The notes under the pieces are model-generated. The model did no database searches, was not told where the DNA came from, and was given only the letters and a program-made list of their open reading frames with translations. A stretch of DNA of 8,221 nucleotides from Eubacteriales bacterium (GTDB taxonomy: Bacteria > Bacillota > Clostridia > Oscillospirales > CAG-382): assembly GCA_028701715.1 (NCBI GenBank), contig JAQVQF010000103.1:1-8221 (forward strand), given 5' to 3'. The translations under genes were made by a program, and so were the position numbers. The number at the start of each line of letters is the position of its first letter. Position 1 is the stretch's first letter. Shown piece after piece: positions 1 through 6,970 of this stretch.

Positions 1-480
1 TTTATTTTCCATCGTTATTTTAAAGCTTTTATAAAAGGGCATCTCAAAATAAGAATTCAAGCCCTTCCTTGGGTTGACGCATACCGCAAGGGTTGAAATC
101 TGCTTGTATTCGCCGTAATTGGCGTTGCAGAAAAAATCACAAAGCGGCGCCTCCACCGACGGCTTTTCGCTATTATCCCAGAACATACGCAGTATCAGCG
201 GGCGTTTGTCGCCGGACGAATCGGTCATCCAGATATGCTTGATAACGCCCTGACCGAGTACATCGGCAATGACGGCGGTCTCGCCCGCTTTGATAATTAC
301 ATAAGGCGATACCTTCCAGCCCTTACCTAAATCTCTGGCGCAGGCCGCGCCTGTGCCTTCGGTTGCCATGCCGCCCTTTCCTTTTTCTCCGTTTTTGTTT
401 TCCGCCGAAATCGACCTGCTTTTCGCATCGGAAAGCAGGGTCAGTTCGTGCATTCCGAAGCCTAATCCGTTGTACATCAT
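1..480 (-). CDS. GH172 (DUF2961) family glycosidase, N-terminal part
   Basis: The first 160 codons of a protein that continues past the left edge. I recognise the DUF2961/GH172 N-terminal signature: SRSISAEN (residues 21-28), GEKGKGGM (31-38), KHIWMTD (81-87), LRMFWD (97-102), PSVEAPLCDFF (107-117) and FEMPFYKS (145-152). Characterised GH172 enzymes are D-arabinofuranosidases and difructose-dianhydride/fructofuranoside-acting enzymes that assemble as oligomers; the substrate here cannot be told from this fragment, and the catalytic acidic residues are expected beyond the edge. There is no signal peptide, so it is probably cytoplasmic. The start is a double ATG (480 and 477). AGGAGG at 485-490 lies 4 bases from the first and 7 from the second, so the second may be the one used. 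Only 8 bases separate it from the stop of the upstream dockerin gene, so it is a member of the same operon. The family call is firm; the specificity is open. Confidence 0.9.
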   Translation of the reverse strand, partial: MMYNGLGFGMHELTLLSDAKSRSISAENKNGEKGKGGMATEGTGAACARDLGKGWKVSPYVIIKAGETAVIADVLGQGVIKHIWMTDSSGDKRPLILRMFWDNSEKPSVEAPLCDFFCNANYGEYKQISTLAVCVNPRKGLNSYFEMPFYKSFKITMENK

Positions 481-484
481 ACTT

Positions 485-490
485 CCTCCT
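485..490 (-). promoter_or_regulatory. Shine-Dalgarno AGGAGG of the GH172 gene, overlapping the upstream stop codon
   Basis: AGGAGG on the minus strand shares its first two bases with the TAG stop (489-491) of the dockerin/DUF4855 gene. Its spacing to the tandem ATG codons is 4 and 7 bases. A terminating ribosome would sit on this site, which suggests coupled translation of the two genes. Confidence 0.85.
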
Positions 491-3400
491 AATTGATGTT
501 AATATTAACCGTACATGGTTGCGAATTTCCCAGCCATTCGTTCACGTAATAGGTGAAGGTGTCGCTGCCGGTGTAATCCTTTTCGGGATAATAGGTGAAA
601 GTCCCGTCGCGGTTTACGGTCACCGTGCCGTGCGACGGCGAAACCGCTATGAAATATCTTGTTATATCGCTTCCTCCGGAAATTTTTCCGGTGCAAGCGG
701 TATTTTTATTTGCGTTTATGCTTATATCGCTATTTTTCAAAGGAGTGGTAACAAGCGTACCTTTCGCAAATTGATAGGTATAATCATAAACAAGCCTGTA
801 TTCGGGAATGTCCGAACGGCACGCCATGCCGAAGATGTCATGGCTTTGAAAATACATGTGCATGGCGTCGGTCATATATCCGTAATCGGCGCCGCCCTTT
901 AGATAGGCGAAATATTTGCGCAGATACAGCTCGTTTGCGGGAACCAGCCAGGATATTTCCAGCTCTATGGACATATTATTGGCTTTTGCCAGCTCTGCGG
1001 CCTGCTCTATCCTTGTGAACTGAGTCACGTCATCGAAGGCGAAATTAGGCTGAAGGCAGGCGGTATCAAAGCCGTAGGATTCCCAGTCGGTATTCCCGTA
1101 CGCCGAATAGTAGGGTATCCAGAAGAATTGATAGCCTTTCGAGTGGACGGTATCCGATATGCCGGTGAGTGTTTCCGCGTCGCCGGACGCAATATCCTCC
1201 CTGTACCAGTAAAAGCCGGAAAGACGAATGTTTTCGTAATGCTTATCCTCAAACGAATTTAATACGAGCTCGATAAACCATTCCGCGACCTTTATTCTGT
1301 CGGAAAGCGTTGAGAGGTCTTCGCTTTTTCCGTCGCCGTCCACGTCGCCGAAATCGGTTATATCCGGCGAAAGATATATCAGCGTAGGATAGACATTACA
1401 GACATAATCTGTGATACCGAGGATATCCTTGACCTTCCCGACTGTTTTATCGAGCGCGTCGAAGCCTACGCCGTCTCGAAACAGCAGCTCGTACAGCTCA
1501 ACCCAATCGGCCTTGTAATTTTCCGACCACGCGTTGCCGCCGGTGGAAAGCCCGCTCGGGAGATAGAGGAAGGAATCGAAAAAGGTGTCCGTTATGTCGC
1601 CGTTTTTGTCGATATAAGCCACATAAGGCAGCAGAAAATCCTCGTCGGCGTTTATTCCGTTGTAATATACAAGCATTATATCTTTAGCTCCGCCTAACAT
1701 ATCGGGGTCTGATGCGGCATATTCGCCCTGTTCCGAAGTTGGGGTAAAATAGGAATATGTTATACCGCTGTTTTCAAGAACAGTCGCTCCTGCGGTGTTC
1801 TTTGTGCCGTATATTTCTATTTCGTCAAGGAATACATGCGCATACACCGAAAAATCAATCCTTGCGAACCTTGCACGGTATCCTTTGTCAAGATTTACGA
1901 CAAGCGGCGAACGGCGTTCGTCACCGCTGACCTCAAAATGGCTTGACGACGAAACGGGGTACCATTTTATACCGTCGTCGGAAAGGTACAGCTTTACGGT
2001 TTCGGGCACATAAATCGCCCAGCCTGTATATTTGAGGAAATCGATCTTAAAACCGGTGACGGATGAATAATGCCCAAGATCGTATATTATCGTTCTCACG
2101 CTTCCGCCCTGCACATGCGCCCATTCACCGCTGTAGCAATAGGTGGTGGAGGCATATTTTCCGTCGGTGAGAAGGGTTGTTGACTCTCCGTCGTTCGTAT
2201 CGGAATAACTTAAATCCAAATTCGGTTTGCTTGCCATCTGCTGGGTCAGCCCGCGTATAAGGTTTTGATTTGTGTTGTAATCGGAAAGTGACGCGCTCCA
2301 GTATGATCCGTCATCCGACGCAAGCTCGATATCGCCGAACAATACCTCCATGGATGAATTTTCCTGTTGCTCGTTTGCATAAACGAATATTTCCTCAGCC
2401 CAGTAATAAGAAGCGTATTCGGAGGAAGAAAGCGAGAGCTTGAAATACCTCGCCGAAATACATTCGTCAAAGGTGAGGGTATACATAAAGGTGTTCCCGT
2501 CCGATGACGGAGCATATACCCGACCTATATATGTGTAATTCACATTGTCGGACGAAACGTAAAAATCCGCATAAACGGGGTAATATACCCCTACCGAATG
2601 CTGCGACAGGAAAGAGCCGCCGAAGGAATAAAGATTGTCATATACTTTACCGAGATCAAGCGTTACGGTTGATGAATCCGAAGCGTCGAACGAAGTCCAG
2701 TAGCTTTTTTCGTTGAAGGTGACTAAATCCATACCGTCGGTCAGCACCGTGTTGTCGTTTGTCAGCCTCGGCGACACCGAAGCGGTATCCACCGTCACCG
2801 CAGCGCCGTATGAAACAAGCGCGCTGCCCTTTGAGTCATCATAGGCTTTCCCCGATTGCACCTCGGAAACCGTTGCTTTTTGAGAGGATAAAATATAAGC
2901 TTCGATTATTTCTTCGGCGTATCGGTCCTCGGGCGATTTCTCGTCCGCGTAAACTGAAATTTCGTCTATGAAAACCCAGTAGGACAGGCGGGTCACCGAA
3001 AATCTGACATATCTTGCGCTCGCGGTTTCTTCAAGGGACAGCGCCGCTTTCTGAACCGTGCTTTCGGCATATGCAGGGATAACCGCCTGCCCCGCGCTTG
3101 TCCAGTTTATATTATCGGCGGAATAGGAAACCGTCACCGAGCCGGGGATATTAATTCCGGCTTGTTTTGTGGCAAGATAGCTCAGTTCGAAGGAATAAAC
3201 GGTATTATAGACCTGACCGAGGTCGACGGTTATCGTGCAGTTGGCTTCGAATCCGCAGAAAGCGTTATCCGAATAAGAGGCGGAGCCGTTTAATCCGTCG
3301 GTCAGCTCCAGCCCGTCGTCGGCGTAATTTGCCGCCGGAGCGGACGACAATACATAGCTTTTCCCGTTGGAAACCGCCGTTTTATAGGTAAATCGGGATA

Positions 3401-3689
3401 TCGGCAGAATACCCAGTATATGCAGCCTCACATGGATATAGTCGGTGGTGTTTATTATACCGTTATTGTCTATATCGGCGGCATATTTCTCGTTGTCGTT
3501 CAATGCGATAATGCCGAGTATTGCCAAACGGATTCTAATATAATCGGTTACCGTTATGGCGCCGCTGCCATCAACATCGCCCTTGAAATATGAAGCCGAT
3601 TCCGAAGCCGCCGAGATTTTCAAAACGGCTCCGTCGGTAAAAAGCGGCAGCAGAAGAAAAAACGCAAGAATAAAACAGAGCTTTTTCAT
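489..3689 (-). CDS. Secreted dockerin / triple discoidin-like / DUF4855 / Ig-like protein
   Basis: A 1066-residue exported protein. In order: signal peptide (1 to about 28: Lys-Lys, then a long hydrophobic stretch); type I dockerin (about 37-95) with two calcium loops, D38-D40-S42-D49 and D72-D74-N76-D83, each followed by a DYI-R-L-ILGI helix; three F5/8 C-like (discoidin) beta-sandwich modules at about 105-248, 275-438 and 480-628, ending in similar strands (FIDEISVYA, WAEEIFVYA, FLDEIEIYG); a DUF4855 domain at about 660-975 (LLPYVAYID, FFDSFLYL, FGDVDGDGKSEDL, LSGFYWYRED, FFWIPYYSAYG, CLQPNFAF, SIELEISW); and a Big_9/cadherin-like Ig domain at about 1010-1066. The dockerin implies docking to a cohesin, and discoidin modules usually bind glycans. 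The DUF4855 activity is unknown to me; E831 and E909/E911 could be catalytic acids, by analogy with TIM-barrel hydrolases (inference). Its ATG overlaps the upstream stop as ATGA, with GGAGG at 3700-3704. It precedes a GH172 gene, supporting a role in glycan use. Confidence 0.9.
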   Translation of the reverse strand: MKKLCFILAFFLLLPLFTDGAVLKISAASESASYFKGDVDGSGAITVTDYIRIRLAILGIIALNDNEKYAADIDNNGIINTTDYIHVRLHILGILPISRFTYKTAVSNGKSYVLSSAPAANYADDGLELTDGLNGSASYSDNAFCGFEANCTITVDLGQVYNTVYSFELSYLATKQAGINIPGSVTVSYSADNINWTSAGQAVIPAYAESTVQKAALSLEETASARYVRFSVTRLSYWVFIDEISVYADEKSPEDRYAEEIIEAYILSSQKATVSEVQSGKAYDDSKGSALVSYGAAVTVDTASVSPRLTNDNTVLTDGMDLVTFNEKSYWTSFDASDSSTVTLDLGKVYDNLYSFGGSFLSQHSVGVYYPVYADFYVSSDNVNYTYIGRVYAPSSDGNTFMYTLTFDECISARYFKLSLSSSEYASYYWAEEIFVYANEQQENSSMEVLFGDIELASDDGSYWSASLSDYNTNQNLIRGLTQQMASKPNLDLSYSDTNDGESTTLLTDGKYASTTYCYSGEWAHVQGGSVRTIIYDLGHYSSVTGFKIDFLKYTGWAIYVPETVKLYLSDDGIKWYPVSSSSHFEVSGDERRSPLVVNLDKGYRARFARIDFSVYAHVFLDEIEIYGTKNTAGATVLENSGITYSYFTPTSEQGEYAASDPDMLGGAKDIMLVYYNGINADEDFLLPYVAYIDKNGDITDTFFDSFLYLPSGLSTGGNAWSENYKADWVELYELLFRDGVGFDALDKTVGKVKDILGITDYVCNVYPTLIYLSPDITDFGDVDGDGKSEDLSTLSDRIKVAEWFIELVLNSFEDKHYENIRLSGFYWYREDIASGDAETLTGISDTVHSKGYQFFWIPYYSAYGNTDWESYGFDTACLQPNFAFDDVTQFTRIEQAAELAKANNMSIELEISWLVPANELYLRKYFAYLKGGADYGYMTDAMHMYFQSHDIFGMACRSDIPEYRLVYDYTYQFAKGTLVTTPLKNSDISINANKNTACTGKISGGSDITRYFIAVSPSHGTVTVNRDGTFTYYPEKDYTGSDTFTYYVNEWLGNSQPCTVNININ
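3405..3581 (-). other. Type I dockerin module coding segment
   Basis: This encodes residues 37-95 of the secreted protein. It holds two F-hand repeats about 34 residues apart, each with a 12-residue calcium loop (starting GDVDGSG and ADIDNNG) followed by a helix with the pattern TDYIxxRLxILGI. The near two-fold symmetry is typical of type I dockerins. The module sits directly after the signal peptide rather than at the more usual C-terminus. No cohesin is encoded in this window. Confidence 0.9.
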
Positions 3690-5203
3690 TGTTCCAAATC
3701 CTCCGGCGAAATAATTGTTTCAATAATTTCATTATATACCCTTTGCGCGTAACGCTTGTAGCTTGCGTCACAGGGATGAAGTCCGTCGGTGAAAACGCTT
3801 GAATTTTCAAGCGACCAGGTATACATATCTATTATGGGAAGGCTGTTTTCCTCTGCGATTTCAAGGTTGAGCGGCATCGCGTGGGCGACTATCCTCGCCG
3901 CCCATTCCTCCCACGGCCATATCGTGGAATAAAACAGCGTGGATGGTATGCCCATGAATATCTGTGCGTTTTCGTTGACCACGTAATAGGAATCGAAAAA
4001 CAGCTTGGCGCTTTCCTTGTATTTAACCTCCCTTTCGGGATTTGTCCAGTCCTTGTATTCCTGACCGGGATTGCAATCGTTCGTGCCGAGAATAAACAGC
4101 ACCACATCCGGCTTGAAAGCCTTGGAGGCGGTATATTCGGCGGTTTTGTTGTATGCGTAATAGTCGGTGTTTATAAGCGAATAGCCGTCTATTCCGAAGT
4201 TTTTTACATAATAATTATAACCGAGCATCTGTTGGAGATATGCGGGATAATTTTGTATATTGGGGTAAGCGGAATTGGCGCCTTTGGTTATGGAATCCCC
4301 CACGCATGCGACCTTAACGAGCGTACAGGTGCCGTCGATTTCCGTATCCGTCGCATTTCTGCCGTCCGACGAGGCTATGTAATCCATAAGCGCCATACAG
4401 CCGTTATATACCGCGCAGGCGTTATTACCCACGACGGCGACCTTGGTTCCCGATATAATGATTTTATAAGCATTAAAAGCGAAATCTCTTTCCCTGTAAT
4501 TCCCGACAAGCTCTCTGCCGTCGGCAAGGCCTATTATAATTTCGTTTTCGCCTTGTGCCGTATTTTCGGGATAAGATGAAATAACGGCGTCGGCGTTTTC
4601 GTCGAGATAGCCCTTGAAAAGCGAGGCAACATCGCTGTATTTCGCTTCGTTTTCCGTGGAAGCGTAAATAATATTGAAATCGCCTATAAAAACACCGTTA
4701 ATTGCCGCTCCCTCAAGCGGATAAGGATAATCAAAGTGATAGCTGAAATCGCCGCCGAGCTCGACTCCTCTTGCGGTTATCAGATTATCGATAAAATACT
4801 CTACGGCGGTTTTTACCGTGTCTTTACCGTTAGAGCAGAAATATAAGCTGCCGCCCACGGATTTTATCATAAAGTCGCGTCTGTTCATACCCTCTGTAAG
4901 CGTTTCCGCTATGCCGTCGTTAATTTTTCCTATTACTATGGAATTATCGGGCAGGGTATAACCGTTTGAGTATTTTACGATCGGAAACTCAAGCCCGCTC
5001 GCTTCCCTGACAGCGTCGGCAAGAGCCTGCGCTTCGTCGGCATAGGTGTGGAAATATACTATTGTATATATCACGGGTTCCGGTTCTTCCGATACCTCGC
5101 GGGATTCCTCTTCGGATGAAGTATCCGTAATTGTGTTTTTTTCGCATGAAAATAAACTAAAAGTAATAATAACGCTCAATAAGGCGCAAATATAACGCTT
5201 CAT
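3686..5203 (-). CDS. Lipoprotein with C-terminal SGNH/GDSL hydrolase domain
   Basis: A 505-residue probable surface lipoprotein. The N-terminus is a lipoprotein signal with lipobox LFSC and lipidated Cys20, followed by a Ser/Glu-rich linker to about residue 43. Residues about 45-145 and 175-278 each resemble the small GH20b/GH67N-like alpha/beta domain found before some glycosidase domains (hydrophobic strand ending IVIG or IIIG, then a charged strand, then VVGNNACAVYNGCMALMDYI in the second copy). The C-terminal SGNH domain (about 296-497) has block I VGDSIT with Ser304, block II NFGIDG with Gly337, block III GTND with Asn375, and block V DGLHP with Asp473 and His476, so the catalytic set is complete. 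The family includes esterases that remove acetyl or other acyl groups from polysaccharides, a plausible role next to glycan-degrading genes; the substrate is not shown. Its ATG overlaps the TrmO stop as ATGA, with only a weak purine-rich stretch as RBS, which suggests translational coupling. Confidence 0.9.
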   Translation of the reverse strand: MKRYICALLSVIITFSLFSCEKNTITDTSSEEESREVSEEPEPVIYTIVYFHTYADEAQALADAVREASGLEFPIVKYSNGYTLPDNSIVIGKINDGIAETLTEGMNRRDFMIKSVGGSLYFCSNGKDTVKTAVEYFIDNLITARGVELGGDFSYHFDYPYPLEGAAINGVFIGDFNIIYASTENEAKYSDVASLFKGYLDENADAVISSYPENTAQGENEIIIGLADGRELVGNYRERDFAFNAYKIIISGTKVAVVGNNACAVYNGCMALMDYIASSDGRNATDTEIDGTCTLVKVACVGDSITKGANSAYPNIQNYPAYLQQMLGYNYYVKNFGIDGYSLINTDYYAYNKTAEYTASKAFKPDVVLFILGTNDCNPGQEYKDWTNPEREVKYKESAKLFFDSYYVVNENAQIFMGIPSTLFYSTIWPWEEWAARIVAHAMPLNLEIAEENSLPIIDMYTWSLENSSVFTDGLHPCDASYKRYAQRVYNEIIETIISPEDLEQ

Positions 5204-5901
5204 AAAAATAAATCACTTTCTTTTATAATCTCTTTAACGGTGAGAATATCGGCGGACACCTGAAATTTAATTTCGAAACCGGAAAACACAAAGCCGTAAA
5301 CGCGTTCGCTGTCGTCCTGATAAGAAGGACGCGGGTCGTTGGAAAGCAGATCGATAAGTGCGTCGCGCTTTTCCCGCGGTATGGACGAAAGGAGAGCGTC
5401 GGGTATTTCTACCTGCAGTGTATATCCCATAACCTCTTCGGCAAATCCGCCCGCCGCGTCGGCGATGCTGTCGGTATAGGAGAGGTAGGGCTTGATGTCA
5501 TATATCGGCGTGCCGTCCATACAGTCCGCTCCCGAAACGGTGATAACGGGTCCCTTTGGAGTGTCGAATTCGATACGCTCTATTTTAACGGCGGATAACG
5601 CTATGGGGTTGGGTCTGTACGGCGAACGGGTGGCGAACACCCCCATTTTCGTGTTCCCTCCCAGCCTCGGAGGGCGGACGGTGGGTTGAAATTTATCTGT
5701 AACCGATTCGGAAAACTTCCAAACAAGCCATATATGGCTGTAGCCGTCAAGCCCGCGCAGCGCGTCGGGATTGCGGTATTCCGGTTCGAAAATGATATGT
5801 GCCGTCAGCTTTCCGACCAGCCCCGCCTGACGGGGGAGTCCGAATTTGGACGGGAAATCCGTGTATATATGTGCGACTGTTTTCATTTTATCGTTATTCA
5901 A
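5200..5901 (-). CDS. trmO: TrmO/TsaA-family tRNA t6A37 N6-methyltransferase
   Basis: A TsaA/YaeB family protein; the characterised member TrmO uses SAM to methylate N6-threonylcarbamoyladenosine at position 37 of certain tRNAs. Visible family blocks (numbered from the TTG start at 5901): PRQAGLV (23-29), RGLDGYSHIWLVW (49-61), RPPRLGG (76-82), GVFATRSPYRPNPIALS (87-103), DGTPIYDIKPY (129-139) and a C-terminal DPRPSYQDD (189-197). At 233 residues it is close to the E. coli protein. I chose the TTG start because AGAGG (5909-5913) lies 7 bases upstream; ATG at 5886 is 22 bases from that site, and a TTG at 5937 would put the RBS inside the gene. It follows the disrupted methyltransferase gene by about 26 bases (using that gene's restored stop) and overlaps the next gene by ATGA. 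Family assignment is firm; the exact start is not. Confidence 0.92.
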   Translation of the reverse strand: MNNDKMKTVAHIYTDFPSKFGLPRQAGLVGKLTAHIIFEPEYRNPDALRGLDGYSHIWLVWKFSESVTDKFQPTVRPPRLGGNTKMGVFATRSPYRPNPIALSAVKIERIEFDTPKGPVITVSGADCMDGTPIYDIKPYLSYTDSIADAAGGFAEEVMGYTLQVEIPDALLSSIPREKRDALIDLLSNDPRPSYQDDSERVYGFVFSGFEIKFQVSADILTVKEIIKESDLFL

Positions 5902-5908
5902 AGCAATG

Positions 5909-5915
5909 CCTCTTT
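5909..5915 (-). promoter_or_regulatory. RBS AAAGAGG deciding a TTG start for trmO
   Basis: AAAGAGG on the minus strand ends 7 bases before TTG 5901. It is the only good Shine-Dalgarno match upstream of the TrmO domain, which favours the TTG start over ATG 5886. Confidence 0.65.
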
Positions 5916-6013
5916 TTAATATCGTGCTTACGGCCAAAGCGTTTTGTCCTCGTAACAGAGTATGGATTTTTCAAGCCAGTACATATATTCCGCCTGCGGG
6001 CAGTATTTTTCAT

Positions 6014-6025
6014 AATTTTTATTTT
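6014..6025 (-). other. Probable one-base deletion in an A-rich run (frameshift site)
   Basis: The minus-strand sequence here is AAAATAAAAATT. Adding one A to the second run switches the reading from IKIMKN to IKNYEKY. It then continues for 28 codons of composition and hydrophobic pattern matching a normal methyltransferase C-terminus, ending at TAA 5930-5928, 26 bases before the trmO start. Short A-runs are typical places for slippage or sequencing indels. Confidence 0.72.
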
Positions 6026-6799
6026 ATGGTAAAGCTGCCGTCCGTCGCCCGCATCGTGCCATATATCGGCGAATATAAAGTCAAAATTACCGTTCTTAAC
6101 CTTGTTTTCGGCGTAATTAAAAGCGTCCGCGCATATAAGGCGTATTTTATCCCCGTGGGGGAACTGCGGCAGGATATATTGCGCAAACAAAGAAATCGCT
6201 TCCTCGCTTATATCCACTGCGGTCACCGTCGTCACTTCATGCTTTTCCGATGCCATATAAGTAAAATAACCCAGCCCGAGCCCGTAGGTCAGCACGTTTC
6301 CGTGAGCTTTTTCTATCGCCGGCAGGGTTGTGACTATTTCGTTGGGCATCAGCGTCATCCACTCGCGCCCGTTTTCAAGGACAGCGGGGTACTTGAACTC
6401 CTGCGTGAAAAATCCCAAACGCGGTATCAGACGCTTATCGTCGGTCACAAGGAAATCGTCGCGTACAAAGACCTCGCAAGGCTTAAGAGATATCATTTTC
6501 AAAGCCCATTTACCGTTGCTTACGGAAGGAATGCCAATGTTTTTGCAAAACGGATCGTTTTCAAATTCGGCGGCTTCAAGCTCCTTTATCATCGGGATAT
6601 AATAATCCCTGAAGAAAGCCTTATCCTTTCCCGAAACATCAAGCCCGCACAGGCACGCCAGGCATTCCGCGTATGCGTGACCTTTGGTTATACCGCAGTT
6701 TACGGAAAGCTCGTTTATCATATCCGTTGTAACGGCCGGTGACGAAAGGTTTAATAATGCGCTCGCAATTTGTACTATACAAGCGTTGTATTGCTTAAT

Positions 6800-6802
6800 C
6801 TA
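6800..6802 (-). other. In-frame TAG stop at codon 17 of the methyltransferase-like gene
   Basis: Reading from ATG 6850, the frame meets TAG at codon 17 and then stays open and protein-like into the long downstream frame (ATG 6721 is in the same frame, 43 codons after ATG 6850). The following codons are ATT AAG, not a known readthrough context. TAG also serves as the ordinary stop of the dockerin gene at 489-491, so genome-wide reassignment is unlikely. A single C-to-T change from CAG would explain it. Confidence 0.8.
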
Positions 6803-6893
6803 CTTATCGTTTATCACCGTCCGGCGGGATTCGTTTTCCGTATCGTTCATGTAAAAAAGCTGCCTTGCCTGTTATAAAATTATATCGTATATT

Positions 6894-6921
6894 ATTATAA
6901 CAGAGCTGTGAGAAAAGTCAA
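6894..6921 (-). promoter_or_regulatory. Sigma-70-type promoter for the leftward operon
   Basis: The minus strand carries TTGACT (6916-6921) as -35, a 16-base spacer, and a perfect TATAAT (6894-6899) as -10. Transcription would start near 6887, leaving a leader of about 37 bases before ATG 6850. A second TATAAT (6879-6884) lies just downstream, without a good -35. This is the only clear promoter upstream of the minus-strand genes. Confidence 0.75.
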
Positions 6922-6970
6922 TGTAAAACGTTAAAACATAGAGTGTAAAATGGCAAAGTAAAATAAGTGC

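Larger units (their letters stand above)
5928..6850 (-). pseudogene. Class I SAM-dependent methyltransferase-like gene, disrupted by TAG and a frameshift
   Basis: The restored product would be about 307 residues, from ATG 6850 to TAA 5928-5930. Two lesions break it. Codon 17 is TAG (6800-6802), and the flanking frame is plainly coding: MNDTENESRRTVINDK before it, and after it a continuous reading that includes IVQIASALLNLSSP and PAVTTDMINEL. Near 6014-6025 one base is missing: the original frame ends in a basic, non-family-like tail at 5894, while the shifted frame continues as NYEKYCPQAEYMYWLEKS and ends at 5928. The core shows a Rossmann glycine motif (TYGLGLGYF), an acidic strand end (TAVDIS), CADAF, and FDFIFADIWHD. 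The substrate is unknown. It is the first gene after a strong minus-strand promoter. A shortened product from ATG 6721 to 5894 is possible but lacks a good RBS and the natural C-terminus. Two independent lesions argue for real decay, but assembly error at the A-run cannot be excluded. Confidence 0.78.

Noticed and set aside
363..902. Plus-strand open frame of 179 codons
   Set aside because: Antisense to the GH172/dockerin genes; no RBS, no family resemblance, and the minus-strand genes here have clear domains and tight spacing.
1320..1356. A second dockerin-like calcium loop (FGDVDGDGKSEDL) in the secreted protein
   Set aside because: It is a single loop without the paired helix repeat and matches a motif I recall as conserved within DUF4855 itself.
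3881..4579. Plus-strand open frame of 232 codons
   Set aside because: It lies wholly inside the SGNH lipoprotein gene on the other strand, whose catalytic blocks lie in this stretch; its openness reflects codon bias of the real gene.
5902..5937. Longer TrmO starting at TTG 5937
   Set aside because: The extra 12 residues are not family-like, overlap the restored stop of the upstream gene, and would place the good RBS inside the coding region.
6011..6025. Programmed -1 ribosomal frameshift in the methyltransferase-like gene
   Set aside because: AAAATAAAAATT does not form an X XXY YYZ heptamer in the correct frame, the A-runs are too short for strong transcriptional slippage, and the upstream TAG already blocks the gene.
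5846..6742. Plus-strand open frame of 298 codons
   Set aside because: Antisense to the methyltransferase-like gene and the start of trmO. The minus strand carries a recognisable SAM-binding motif; the plus frame has no recognisable domain or RBS.
6800..6802. TAG recoded as an amino acid (alternative code or pyrrolysine)
   Set aside because: TAG is a normal stop at 489-491, directly against the next gene's RBS, and no other in-frame TAG is found in the intact genes.
6803..6850. A 16-codon leader peptide (ATG 6850 to TAG) acting as an attenuator
   Set aside because: The residues after the TAG remain protein-like in the same frame, no alternative hairpins are evident, and there is no run of regulatory codons.
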